Shown: positions 1-6,832 of the stretch, piece by piece
Position numbering within the stretch: position 1 is the stretch's first letter
Layout: each line of letters opens with the position of its first letter
NCBI GenBank assembly: GCA_947254705.1
Contig: CAMYCX010000060.1
Span: forward strand, 1-7,509
Source of the DNA: an uncultured Veillonellaceae bacterium
GTDB taxonomy: Bacteria > Bacillota > Negativicutes > Veillonellales > Negativicoccaceae
Length of the DNA stretch: 7,509 nucleotides
Direction: 5' to 3'
Translations under genes and position numbers: made by a program
Notes under the pieces: model-generated
The model's database searches: none
Seen by the model: the letters and a program-made list of their open reading frames with translations, nothing else
What the model was told of the DNA's origin: nothing

Positions 1-1171
1 AAAACAAATCGAGGCATTAAAAGGCATTTGGCAATCGGGAGCGGCAGCCGTTTCCGTCGGTAAGGCGGGCATGACGCGACAGATCACCAATCTGGCGGCA
101 GGGATGCGGGACACCGATGCGGTCAACGTAGCGCAGCTCAAAGCGATGGCGGGCATCCCGATGCATTTCTATGCGGGAGGCAGCGCGACGAATCCGACGG
201 ACGGCAGTGCGCCGGTGTACACGCCGGGAATGTCGACATGGAGCATGCCGCTCAATGAGTTCCGTTTGGATTTCGGTGACGGTCTGAAAGCGCAGCAGGT
301 CGAAAAAGACGGCAAGAAATATACTCTGGTGACGGTGGATAAAGAAAGTTTGAGCAAGGATCCCGCGTTGAAAGGCGAACCGGGCGCAAAAGGTGAACCG
401 GGTGTGAAAGGTGATCCGGGTGCGAAAGGTGATCCGGGTGCGAAAGGTGATCCGGGTGCGAAAGGCGATCCGGGTGCGAAAGGTGATCCGGGTGTGAAAG
501 GTGATCCGGGTGCGAAAGGTGATCCGGGTGTCGCCGGTAAGGACGGCAAATCGGCTTATGAAGTCTGGGAAAACCACACCACGGCAGACGGAAAACAGCC
601 GAACAAAGGTAAGAGCGAACAAGAGTTTCTGGATTCGTTAAAGGGCGATGCCGGTGCGGCGGGACAATCCGGTGAGATCCTCAAGACAGTCAGCGAACAG
701 TCGCAGGCGATTCGTGATTTGCGCAACGAAAGCCGGGAAGGCAATGCGATGAATGCGGCGTTGGCGGCACTCAAGCCGCTCGATTTCGATCCGCTCCAAC
801 GCAGCCAAATGATGGCGGGCGTGGGATATTACCGTGGCAAGCAAGCGGTAGCATTGGGGTTGTCGCACTACTCCAATGAAGATACGCTCGTGCATGCGGG
901 CATCTCGTATGCGGGCAGCTCGGAACTGATGGCTAATGCGGGGATCAGTTGGCGGTTCGGCAGCAAGGATGATCGCGAGTTGCGTCAGGCACGGAAGGAA
1001 CGTTTACCGCAATATGCGGCGGGGCCGATGAGCTCGGTCTATGTACTGCAAGATGAGGTCGCCAGATTACAGGCGGTCAATGCGGAACAGGACAGCGTGA
1101 TTGCGCGGCAGTCGGAACAGATTGCGGCGTTGGAAGAACAAATCCGTCGGATTACGGCACGTTTAGGCTGA
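1..1171 (+). CDS. Trimeric autotransporter adhesin (YadA-like), 3' part; 5' end outside window
   Basis: This is the C-terminal ~389 residues of a surface adhesin of the type V secretion class. The frame is open from base 2, so the true start lies upstream; the ATG at 71 is internal. In order one sees a neck/stalk motif around bases 50-148 (RQITNLAAG, then DTDAVNVAQL), a globular linker, a collagen-like Gly-X-Y tract (374-535), a segment of the type often found after collagen tracts (KSAYEVWENH ... EQEFLDSLKG, about 548-643), a short helical stalk, and a YadA anchor of about 75 residues (about 737-964; GVGYYRGKQAVALGLSHYS, then AGISWRFG) that would form a 12-stranded barrel as a trimer. Unusually, 68 more residues follow the anchor (965-1168), ending in a regular coiled coil. 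Family membership is clear; the ligand is unknown. The stop is TGA at 1169-1171, with a terminator 12 bp later. Confidence 0.93.
   Translation, partial: KQIEALKGIWQSGAAAVSVGKAGMTRQITNLAAGMRDTDAVNVAQLKAMAGIPMHFYAGGSATNPTDGSAPVYTPGMSTWSMPLNEFRLDFGDGLKAQQVEKDGKKYTLVTVDKESLSKDPALKGEPGAKGEPGVKGDPGAKGDPGAKGDPGAKGDPGAKGDPGVKGDPGAKGDPGVAGKDGKSAYEVWENHTTADGKQPNKGKSEQEFLDSLKGDAGAAGQSGEILKTVSEQSQAIRDLRNESREGNAMNAALAALKPLDFDPLQRSQMMAGVGYYRGKQAVALGLSHYSNEDTLVHAGISYAGSSELMANAGISWRFGSKDDRELRQARKERLPQYAAGPMSSVYVLQDEVARLQAVNAEQDSVIARQSEQIAALEEQIRRITARLG
374..535 (+). repeat. Nine 18-bp tandem units encoding collagen-like GDPGAK repeats
   Basis: Nine consecutive 18-bp units run from 374 to 535. Each encodes two Gly-X-Y triplets: GEPGAK, GEPGVK, four GDPGAK, GDPGVK, GDPGAK, GDPGVA. 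Units starting at 410, 428, 446 and 500 are identical in DNA (GGTGATCCGGGTGCGAAA) and the others differ by one or a few bases, so the tract is recent and prone to slippage. Because the unit is a multiple of three, gain or loss changes stalk length without a frameshift. The charged pattern of Asp or Glu at X and Lys at Y is typical of bacterial collagen-like proteins that form triple helices without hydroxyproline, which suits a trimeric adhesin. Confidence 0.95.
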
Positions 1172-1183
1172 GCAGGCGGGAAA

Positions 1184-1221
1184 ATACAAAAACGGAGTCC
1201 TTTCGGACTCCGTTTTTGTAT
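1184..1221. terminator. Bidirectional rho-independent terminator between convergent genes
   Basis: A perfect 17-bp inverted repeat (arms 1184-1200 and 1205-1221) closes on the tetraloop TTTC at 1201-1204. The GC core is CGGAGTCC/GGACTCCG. The outer stem is A-rich on the left and T-rich on the right (GTTTTTGTAT), so it supplies a U-tract in both directions. It lies 12 bp after the adhesin stop and 23 bp after the stop of the minus-strand lipoprotein gene, so it can end both transcripts. Confidence 0.93.
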
Positions 1222-1244
1222 GCGGATAACGGTATGAGCAGCGC

Positions 1245-2141
1245 TTATATCGATCGGTCGGGATAGACCGCCTGAAAGATTTCCCGCATGCCTTCCGCAG
1301 CATAATGATTGGGGCAAAAGAGGGCCCGTCCCGCCACGGCGGCAAAGCGTTGCTCGCGGACGGCGGGAACGGTCGACCAGGCGGGGTTGTTGGTGAACCG
1401 TTGCGTCAATGCGGCGACGGATTCATCGACCAAGTGCCAGCGCGTGACTAAAATCAATTCCGGCGCCGCCGTAATCAGCGTTTCTTCAGGAACGGAGGCG
1501 AGTTGTGCCTGCGTATACGGGTCGAGAATATTGGGCAGTCCCATCTGTCTTGCCATATCACCGAATAGCATATCACCGGCGCCATAGGGGGCGCGGTACG
1601 CCCACAGCAAAAGACGCGGTCGCTCCGTGACGGGGACGGCCGCCGCCGCGGCGAGTACCGCATCGCGACGGGCGGTATAATCGGCAATCAGTGTTTCGCC
1701 GCGTGCCGACTCGTCACAGGCGGCGGCGATCCCGCGAACGGTCGCGGGAATGTCCGCCAGCGTACGCGGTGTACGGTAGGAATAAACGGTGATGCCCATG
1801 TCCGTCAAGGTTTGCCGTTGCCCTTCGTCCATCCACTCGGACACGATGACCAAGTCGGGTTGAAGCGACAGGATTTCCTCTACCGTATATGCCGTCACAC
1901 GGCGTTTGACCGCGCGTGCCTTGTCGACGGTATACGACATCTCCGGTCGGTCGGCCAATTCGGTAATGGCGACGATACGCTCCGGAGCGACGAGATCGAG
2001 TAATACTTCATCGGCGTCCAGATTGAGCGATACAATCCGCGTCGGGGCGGCGGGTTTGGTGGCGGGAGCGATGCCGCATGCCGTGATCAGCAGACACAGC
2101 AGCAGGATACCGAGAAGGGGTAAAATACGACGGGTGGTCAT
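1245..2141 (-). CDS. ABC transporter substrate-binding lipoprotein, BtuF/FhuD-like (Fe-siderophore, heme or cobalamin type)
   Basis: This 298-residue protein has a lipoprotein signal peptide: basic MTTRR, a Leu-rich core, and the lipobox I-T-A-C with the acylated Cys at residue 22. The N-lobe begins RIVSLNLDADEVLLDLVAPE (35-54), typical of periplasmic-binding-protein family 2, followed by the LQPDLVIVSEW segment (93-103) that starts the interlobe region. The family captures metal complexes such as ferric siderophores, heme or vitamin B12 and passes them to a BtuCD-like importer; the ligand cannot be read from sequence. The frame extends upstream to an ATG at 2318, but the start at 2141 places the signal peptide at the N-terminus and overlaps the upstream stop as ATGA (2141-2138), which implies translational coupling. 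No permease or ATPase gene is adjacent, and the operon ends at the 1184-1221 terminator. Confidence 0.85.
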   Translation of the reverse strand: MTTRRILPLLGILLLCLLITACGIAPATKPAAPTRIVSLNLDADEVLLDLVAPERIVAITELADRPEMSYTVDKARAVKRRVTAYTVEEILSLQPDLVIVSEWMDEGQRQTLTDMGITVYSYRTPRTLADIPATVRGIAAACDESARGETLIADYTARRDAVLAAAAAVPVTERPRLLLWAYRAPYGAGDMLFGDMARQMGLPNILDPYTQAQLASVPEETLITAAPELILVTRWHLVDESVAALTQRFTNNPAWSTVPAVREQRFAAVAGRALFCPNHYAAEGMREIFQAVYPDRSI

Positions 2142-2911
2142 GGTGCACTCGCCAATCGTAACTCTTGCGCATAGGCCGCATCCGCCGTGCTCGGACTGAT
2201 CATACCCTGTCGTACCATCAGCGTGAGTACGGTGCGTTGCCGTTCCTTGGCGCCTTGATAGTCGCTGAACGGATTGCGTGCACTCGGCGCTTGCGGTATT
2301 CCCGCGAGCATGGCGCATTGGGCCAGTGTGAGACGGGACGGTGTCGTATCGAAATAGATACGGGCGGCATCACCGATACCGTACGCGCCGCTGCCGTAAT
2401 AAATCGTGTTCAGGTAAATATCCAGTATCTCGTCCTTGGTATATACGCGTTCCATTTGCGACGCGAGCAATACCTCCTGTCCCTTGCGCAACCAAGTGCG
2501 TTCGTCGCTCAGCAGAACGTTTTTGATGACTTGTTGCGTGATCGTACTGCCGCCTTCGAGCGTTTCGCCGGCTTGATAATTATTCATTGCCGCGCGGGCG
2601 ATACTCATCAGATCGACGGCGCCGTGTTCATAAAAGCGACGATCTTCCGTAGCGACGACCGCCTGTCGCAGCAGCAGCGGAATATCATCGGACGGAGTAA
2701 ACCGACTGCGGTCGAGATGCGCCTCAAAGGCATCATGAAACGCAGTAAACCGACGATACTGTTCGCGCACGTCGGCCCAAGTGGGCATGCCTGCGTCGGC
2801 GACGGCCACCGTACGCTGCGTCGGATTCGGTACGGCCGGCGGAGCGGCCAGTTGAGTACCCCAATAGTAGGCGGCGCCGAGAATGATCAGTAACAGTAAA
2901 AATTTTTTCAT
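2138..2911 (-). CDS. Monofunctional peptidoglycan glycosyltransferase (GT51, MtgA-like)
   Basis: The 257-residue protein polymerises lipid II into glycan strands at the outer face of the inner membrane. A single N-terminal membrane anchor (about residues 3-20, KKFLLLLIILGAAYYW) precedes a GT51 domain with all classic motifs: EDRRFYEHG with catalytic Glu89, GGSTITQQ (120-127) followed by K130-N131, RKGQE with the second conserved Glu146, and KDEILDIYLN (159-168). No transpeptidase domain follows, and the length fits monofunctional enzymes (~240 residues) rather than class A PBPs. Two in-frame ATGs sit at 2914 and 2911, with another at 2938. The Shine-Dalgarno AAGGAG (2923-2918) is 6 nt from the ATG at 2911 and only 3 nt from 2914, so 2911 is preferred. 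It is the first gene of a two-gene operon with the downstream lipoprotein (4-bp overlap). Confidence 0.92.
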   Translation of the reverse strand: MKKFLLLLIILGAAYYWGTQLAAPPAVPNPTQRTVAVADAGMPTWADVREQYRRFTAFHDAFEAHLDRSRFTPSDDIPLLLRQAVVATEDRRFYEHGAVDLMSIARAAMNNYQAGETLEGGSTITQQVIKNVLLSDERTWLRKGQEVLLASQMERVYTKDEILDIYLNTIYYGSGAYGIGDAARIYFDTTPSRLTLAQCAMLAGIPQAPSARNPFSDYQGAKERQRTVLTLMVRQGMISPSTADAAYAQELRLASAP

Positions 2912-2928
2912 CATATTCTCCTTGGCTC

Positions 2929-2940
2929 TATTGTACAATA
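2929..2940. promoter_or_regulatory. 12-bp perfect palindrome upstream of the glycosyltransferase gene (possible operator)
   Basis: TATTGTACAATA is its own reverse complement and lies just 5' of the AAGGAG ribosome binding site of the glycosyltransferase gene. Read on the minus strand it contains TACAAT, a possible -10 element, but no convincing -35 lies 17 bp upstream, so the promoter of this operon is not resolved. The 8-mer TACAATAT at its right edge (2934-2941) recurs at 2993-3000 inside the argG promoter. Either an operator or chance in an AT-rich spacer is possible. Confidence 0.35.
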
Positions 2941-2981
2941 TTTTACGGACGGGGAGAGAAAAAGAAAAAGAATAAAAATAC

Positions 2982-3010
2982 TTGCAATTTTATACAATAT
3001 GACGTATAAT
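2982..3010 (+). promoter_or_regulatory. Promoter of argGH
   Basis: TTGCAA (2982-2987), a 17-bp spacer and a perfect TATAAT (3005-3010) form a near-consensus vegetative promoter. Transcription should start near 3017, giving a leader of only about 30 nt, too short for a T-box or riboswitch. An inverted repeat TTATAC-N8-GTATAA (2990-3009) covers the spacer and most of the -10 and is a candidate repressor site. A purine-rich tract with GAGGAGG at 3034-3040 follows as the ribosome binding site. Confidence 0.85.
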
Positions 3011-3047
3011 TATTTTCATCTACAAGAGAAAAAGAGGAGGACATACC

Positions 3048-4295
3048 ATGCAACAAGATACAGTAAAGAAAGTCGTATTGGCGTATTCGGGGGGATTGGA
3101 CACCTCGGTGATTATTCCGTGGCTCAAGGAAACGTATGACTGCGAGGTGATCGCCGTCTGTGCCAACCTCGGTCAGCCGGAAGATTTTGCGGCGATTGAG
3201 AAAAAAGCGATCGCCAGCGGTGCGAGCAAGGCGTTCATCTTGGATCTGCAGACGGAGTTTTTGGAGCAGTACGCATGGCTCGTGGTGCAGTCGGGCGCCG
3301 TGTATGAAGGGAAATATCTGCTTGGTACGTCATTTGCACGGCCGGTGATTGCCAAAGCGTTGGTGGACATCGCGTTGCAGGAAGGCGCCGATGCGGTCGC
3401 GCACGGAGCGACGGGCAAAGGCAATGACCAGGTGCGGTTTGAATTGACGGTCAAAGCGTTGGCGCCGCAGTTGAAGATTATCGCGCCGTGGCGGCTGTGG
3501 GATATCCGCTCGCGGGAAGATGCGATCGCCTACGCCGAAGCGCATCAGGTACCGATTAACATGTATGCGAGTGATGATCCGAGCAAGCCGAAACAACCGT
3601 ACCCGTACAGTATGGACTGGAATATTTGGCATTTATCGCACGAAGGGGCCGACTTGGAAGATCCGGCCAATCCGCCGCATGACGATATGTACATGGTAAC
3701 TTGCGACCCGACGCATGCGAAAGAAGAAGCGACGCTGATCACCATCGGCATGACGCAAGGGATTCCGACGACGCTGAACGGGCAGAAACTTGATGCGGTA
3801 ACCATGATGAACGAGCTGAACCGGATCGGTGCGGAACACGGAATCGGGATTGCCGACATCGTGGAAAACCGGCTGGTCGGCATGAAGTCGCGCGGCGTGT
3901 ATGAAAACCCGGGCGGGGCATTGCTCATGTATGCGCATCGGGAATTGGAATACCTTTGTCTGGATCGGGCGACACTGCATTATAAGCAACAAGTGGCCAT
4001 CCGCTACGGCGAAGTGGTGTATGACGGCATGTGGTTCGCTCCGCTCAGAGAAGCGTTGCAGGCGTTTATCACCGCCACGCAGCAGACGGTAACGGGGGAA
4101 GTGACACTCCGGTTGTACAAGGGCAATATCATGAGCCACGGTGCGACCTCGCCCTATTCGCTGTACAATGAGGAATTTGTCACCTTCGGTGAAGATGAAG
4201 TATATAATCAAGCGGATGCGGACGGATTTATCAACCTGTTCGGCTTGCCGCTGGTCATTCGGGCGCTCATGCAGCAGAACGCCCCGCAGGAGTAA
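3048..4295 (+). CDS. argG: Argininosuccinate synthase
   Basis: ArgG joins citrulline and aspartate with ATP cleavage to AMP and pyrophosphate, giving argininosuccinate, the penultimate step of arginine synthesis in the cytoplasm. The 415-residue product has the N-type ATP pyrophosphatase loop AYSGGLDTS (12-20), the family signature GATGKGNDQVRFE (120-132) that contacts ATP and substrates, and YSMDWNIWHLSHEG (187-200). Length is slightly above the common ~400 residues and near full for the family. The start is fixed by AGGAGG at 3035-3040, 7 nt before the ATG. It is the first gene of argGH and is read from the promoter at 2982-3010, divergent from the glycosyltransferase operon. GC-rich codon use matches its neighbours, and no key residue appears to be missing. 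Confidence 0.97.
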   Translation: MQQDTVKKVVLAYSGGLDTSVIIPWLKETYDCEVIAVCANLGQPEDFAAIEKKAIASGASKAFILDLQTEFLEQYAWLVVQSGAVYEGKYLLGTSFARPVIAKALVDIALQEGADAVAHGATGKGNDQVRFELTVKALAPQLKIIAPWRLWDIRSREDAIAYAEAHQVPINMYASDDPSKPKQPYPYSMDWNIWHLSHEGADLEDPANPPHDDMYMVTCDPTHAKEEATLITIGMTQGIPTTLNGQKLDAVTMMNELNRIGAEHGIGIADIVENRLVGMKSRGVYENPGGALLMYAHRELEYLCLDRATLHYKQQVAIRYGEVVYDGMWFAPLREALQAFITATQQTVTGEVTLRLYKGNIMSHGATSPYSLYNEEFVTFGEDEVYNQADADGFINLFGLPLVIRALMQQNAPQE

Positions 4296-4298
4296 CGT

Positions 4299-5729
4299 AT
4301 GAAGTTGTGGGGAGGACGGTTCACGGAAGATACTGCACCGGAGGTCGATCGGTTTAATGCATCCATCGGTTTCGACCGGCGGTTGTGGCGGGAGGACATC
4401 GCGGGCAGTATGGCGCATGCCGCCATGCTGTGCGAATGCGGCATTTTGTCCGCCGAGGACTATCGGCAAATCACGGACGGACTGACGGCCATTGCCGCCG
4501 AGATCGCGGAAGATAAATTTCCCTTTTCCATCGCACGGGAAGATATTCACATGAATATCGAAAGCGCCTTGACGGAACGCATCGGCGAAGCGGGAAAACG
4601 CTTGCACACCGCCCGCAGCCGCAACGATCAGGTGGCGCTCGACATGCATCTGTACATGCGGCGCGTCATCGTTGAAACGGGTGCGGCACTGCTGGATCTG
4701 TTACGGGAACTGGCAGAATTGGCGGCACGGTATCAGGACGTCATTTTGCCGGGATATACGCATTTGCAGCGGGCGCAACCGATTTTGCTCGGGCATCATC
4801 TGTTGGCGTATTTCGGTATGTTTTCGCGCGATTTTCACCGCTTGCAGGGGTGTTGGGACGGAGCGGATTTGCAACCGCTCGGCGCCGGCGCCTTGGCGGG
4901 AACGACATATCCGACGCAACCGGCACGAACGGCGGAATTGTTACAGTTCGGTGCGCTCTATGAGAACAGTCTGGACGCGGTGAGTGATCGGGACTATCTG
5001 CTGGAGTACCTTTCCATGGCGGCCATTACCATGATGCACCTGTCGCGTCTGTCGGAGGAAATCATTTTGTGGGCGTCGTCGGAATATCGATTCATCGAAC
5101 TGTCGGACGCGTACAGTACCGGTTCGTCGATCATGCCGCAAAAGAAAAACCCCGACATCAGTGAACTGGTACGGGGCAAGACGGGACGCGTCTACGGCCA
5201 TCTGATCGCGTTGGCCACCACGCTGAAAGGGTTGCCGCTGGCGTACAATAAAGACATGCAGGAAGATAAAGAAGGCGTGTTTGACACGATTGATACGCTG
5301 CTTTTCTCGCTGCGAGTGTATCGGGGACTGCTGCGGACACTGACCGTCAATCGTGAACGCATGCGGGCGGTACTGGACGATGATTTTTCCAACGCGACCG
5401 ACATGGCGGACTACCTCGTGCGTAAGGGACTGGCCTTTCGTGAAGCGCATCGTGTGGTCGGCGAAGCGGTACACTATGCCATCACGCAAGGGAAAGTATT
5501 GACCGACCTTACAGCGGACAAGTTGGCGGCGTTGAGTCCGCTGCTCACGCCGGACGTACGCGAGACCATCTCTGTCGAGGCTTGCATTACCGCGAGAAAC
5601 AGCCACGGCGGTACCGCTCCCGCCCAAGTCGCCCGTCAACTGGACGCGGCACGGGAACGGTTGACCGCGTATGACACGATACAAAAGGAACGCGCCGCGC
5701 GTGCGGCCCTGCCGAAAATCGAAAAATAA
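4299..5729 (+). CDS. argH: Argininosuccinate lyase
   Basis: ArgH splits argininosuccinate into arginine and fumarate, completing arginine synthesis; it belongs to the aspartase/fumarase superfamily and is usually a homotetramer. The 476-residue protein starts MKLWGGRF, typical of the family. It carries TARSRNDQV (104-112), GYTHLQRAQP (152-161) with the conserved catalytic His155, the segment ENSLDAVSDRD (222-232), and the superfamily signature GSSIMPQKKNP (275-285), the flexible loop with the catalytic serine. Length is close to the usual 455-470. The ATG is 3 bp after the argG stop, and its ribosome binding site AGGAG (4288-4292) lies inside the end of argG, 6 nt before the start, so the two genes are one transcription unit. 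No hairpin terminator is visible after its TAA; the tRNA promoter begins 2 bp later. Confidence 0.97.
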   Translation: MKLWGGRFTEDTAPEVDRFNASIGFDRRLWREDIAGSMAHAAMLCECGILSAEDYRQITDGLTAIAAEIAEDKFPFSIAREDIHMNIESALTERIGEAGKRLHTARSRNDQVALDMHLYMRRVIVETGAALLDLLRELAELAARYQDVILPGYTHLQRAQPILLGHHLLAYFGMFSRDFHRLQGCWDGADLQPLGAGALAGTTYPTQPARTAELLQFGALYENSLDAVSDRDYLLEYLSMAAITMMHLSRLSEEIILWASSEYRFIELSDAYSTGSSIMPQKKNPDISELVRGKTGRVYGHLIALATTLKGLPLAYNKDMQEDKEGVFDTIDTLLFSLRVYRGLLRTLTVNRERMRAVLDDDFSNATDMADYLVRKGLAFREAHRVVGEAVHYAITQGKVLTDLTADKLAALSPLLTPDVRETISVEACITARNSHGGTAPAQVARQLDAARERLTAYDTIQKERAARAALPKIEK

Positions 5730-5731
5730 CA

Positions 5732-5760
5732 TTGGCAAATCGTGGCGGGTGTGATAAAAT
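5732..5760 (+). promoter_or_regulatory. Promoter of tRNA-Gly
   Basis: TTGGCA (5732-5737), a 17-bp spacer and TAAAAT (5755-5760) match the vegetative consensus at 5 of 6 bases each. The predicted start falls a few bases before the tRNA 5' end at 5772. The promoter directly follows the argH stop, so argGH read-through could also reach the tRNA. Confidence 0.8.
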
Positions 5761-5771
5761 AACCTACATAA

Positions 5772-5846
5772 GCGGGTGTAGTTCATCGGTAGAACGTCAG
5801 CTTCCCAAGCTGAATGTAGAGGGTTCGATTCCCTTCACCCGCTCCA
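5772..5846 (+). tRNA. tRNA-Gly (anticodon CCC)
   Basis: A complete cloverleaf can be drawn: acceptor GCGGGTG/CACCCGC, D stem GTTC/GAAC, anticodon stem TCAGC/GCTGA with loop TTCCCAA, T stem GAGGG/CCCTT with loop TTCGATT, discriminator T and an encoded CCA (5844-5846). The loop puts CCC at positions 34-36, which reads GGG glycine codons. The 3' half is intact even though foreign-looking DNA starts right after it, as expected when an element carries an identical copy of the tRNA end. A GGG-only reader is usually backed up by tRNA-Gly(UCC), which would make this locus a tolerant target. Confidence 0.96.
5820..5846. other. Putative attL: tRNA-Gly 3' end used as integration site
   Basis: The T arm and acceptor 3' strand of the tRNA form the border between GC-rich host DNA and AT-rich element DNA, with an integrase gene ending 50 bp beyond. 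Tyrosine recombinases commonly use tRNA 3' ends as attachment sites. The exact core and crossover cannot be set because the matching attR copy is not in the window; the limits given are the T-arm-to-CCA segment and could extend to the anticodon loop. Confidence 0.6.
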
Positions 5847-5896
5847 CGAATACATAAATATACAAGGAGCGCCTCATAACTAATTTATCTCTTAAC

Positions 5897-6784
5897 CTAT
5901 ACAGTCAATGTTGACATTGCAAGGCGTACACTTTCCTTACTTTGTTGAGTGAGATGTGTGTACCTTTGCAACGTTATGGTTGGGTTCTTATGTCCAAGAA
6001 ACTTAGATACAGTATATACGTCACATTTAGCCACAGTAATAAGATAAGTAGCATATGTGTGTCGTATGTCATGGATACGTCTATGCGGAATATTTAAAGC
6101 CTTTAGTAGTGTATAAAAGCGTTTCCGCATGGTATCTGCCATTCTAAGTTTACCATTAGGGTGAGCAAAGACATAATCATTGCGTGTATCTTGTAACTCA
6201 TACACCCTGTTTAGTACCCAATAAGGAACTGTAACTTGTCGTTTACTGGAACTAGTTTTTGTACCATTAATTGTTATTGTTGCGTTCTGTTGATTCATAT
6301 CGGAATACCTAATATGTAGTATTTCATTAAGGCGCGCTCCCGTAAAAAAGCTAAGTAATACAAACAACTCTGTTATTCTTCCAAACTTAGGAGCATTCTT
6401 AATAATCAATTCCATTTCTTCAACAGTAAACGCACGTATAACTGACGAGTCGGTATTAGTAAAGTTGAATATATGTTTAGCCTTTACACAGGGGTTATTT
6501 TGTATATATTCAAGATTTACCGCTTGCTGAAACACAGCGCTTAATAGCTTGAAGTATTTTAGCTTTGATGAACTCAATAACGATTTGTTACTCAGTATAC
6601 TAGTTACTACCCATTCATTAATTGTTCTTACATTGACCGCCGTTATTTCGGTTACGCCTAACTTTGTTTTGAGTACATACCTCCCATAAAACATACAGAC
6701 GTTATTAAGTGTACGCTCACTCCATAGGTGACTATTAGTAGGAACATAGATACTGTAAAAGTAGTCGTTTAGTGTTAGTTCCAT
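5897..6784 (-). CDS. int: Tyrosine recombinase / integrase
   Basis: This 295-residue recombinase should cut and rejoin the att sites of the element. Residues ~1-105 resemble the alpha-helical core-binding domain, and ~117-290 form the catalytic domain with the full active site: Arg151 (TGARLNEI), Lys176 (GTKTSSSKR), His238 and Arg241 (HDIRHTYAT), His265 (GHKNPT) and the nucleophile Tyr275 (QRYTH). It is short compared with Tn916- or lambda-type integrases (~350-405), and no separate N-terminal arm-binding domain is seen; the length is Xer-like, but the location at a tRNA and AT-rich codon use argue for an element integrase rather than housekeeping XerC/D. The start at 6784 has GAGG (6796-6793) 8 nt upstream. 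The gene runs towards the tRNA; no small excisionase gene is recognisable next to it. Confidence 0.93.
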   Translation of the reverse strand: MELTLNDYFYSIYVPTNSHLWSERTLNNVCMFYGRYVLKTKLGVTEITAVNVRTINEWVVTSILSNKSLLSSSKLKYFKLLSAVFQQAVNLEYIQNNPCVKAKHIFNFTNTDSSVIRAFTVEEMELIIKNAPKFGRITELFVLLSFFTGARLNEILHIRYSDMNQQNATITINGTKTSSSKRQVTVPYWVLNRVYELQDTRNDYVFAHPNGKLRMADTMRKRFYTLLKALNIPHRRIHDIRHTYATYLITVAKCDVYTVSKFLGHKNPTITLQRYTHLTQQSKESVRLAMSTLTV

Positions 6785-6832
6785 TTTATTTACCTCGCTT
6801 TCTTTTGTTCCCCACCAACACCAACAACTCTA

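Noticed and set aside
17..622. Long minus-strand reading frames opposite the adhesin (17-622 and 169-549), with RITF-like or PGSPFA-like repeats
   Set aside because: Their repeats are only the reverse reading of the 18-bp collagen-like tract; the plus strand shows a clear adhesin.
1245..2318. Start of the binding lipoprotein at 2318
   Set aside because: The extra 59 residues overlap the glycosyltransferase gene, look like an out-of-frame reading, and would bury the lipoprotein signal peptide; 2141 has the signal peptide first and an ATGA coupling.
2165..2893. 242-residue plus-strand frame opposite the glycosyltransferase
   Set aside because: It is a GC-rich shadow frame with Arg/His-rich composition and no domain; the minus strand has all GT51 motifs.
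3003..3020. ArgR operator (ARG box) over the argG -10
   Set aside because: The right half (TTTCA) matches 4 of 5 bases of the ARG half-site but the left half matches only 2 of 5; too weak in AT-rich DNA to annotate.
3633..4649. 338-residue minus-strand frame across argG/argH (and 4941-5786 likewise)
   Set aside because: They lie antisense to unambiguous argG and argH, with His/Arg/Gln-rich composition and no ribosome binding site of note.
5906..5919. Inverted repeat CAATGT-TG-ACATTG at the end of the integrase gene as a terminator or att arm
   Set aside because: It lies within the last codons, has a 2-nt loop and no T-run, and is short enough to be chance.
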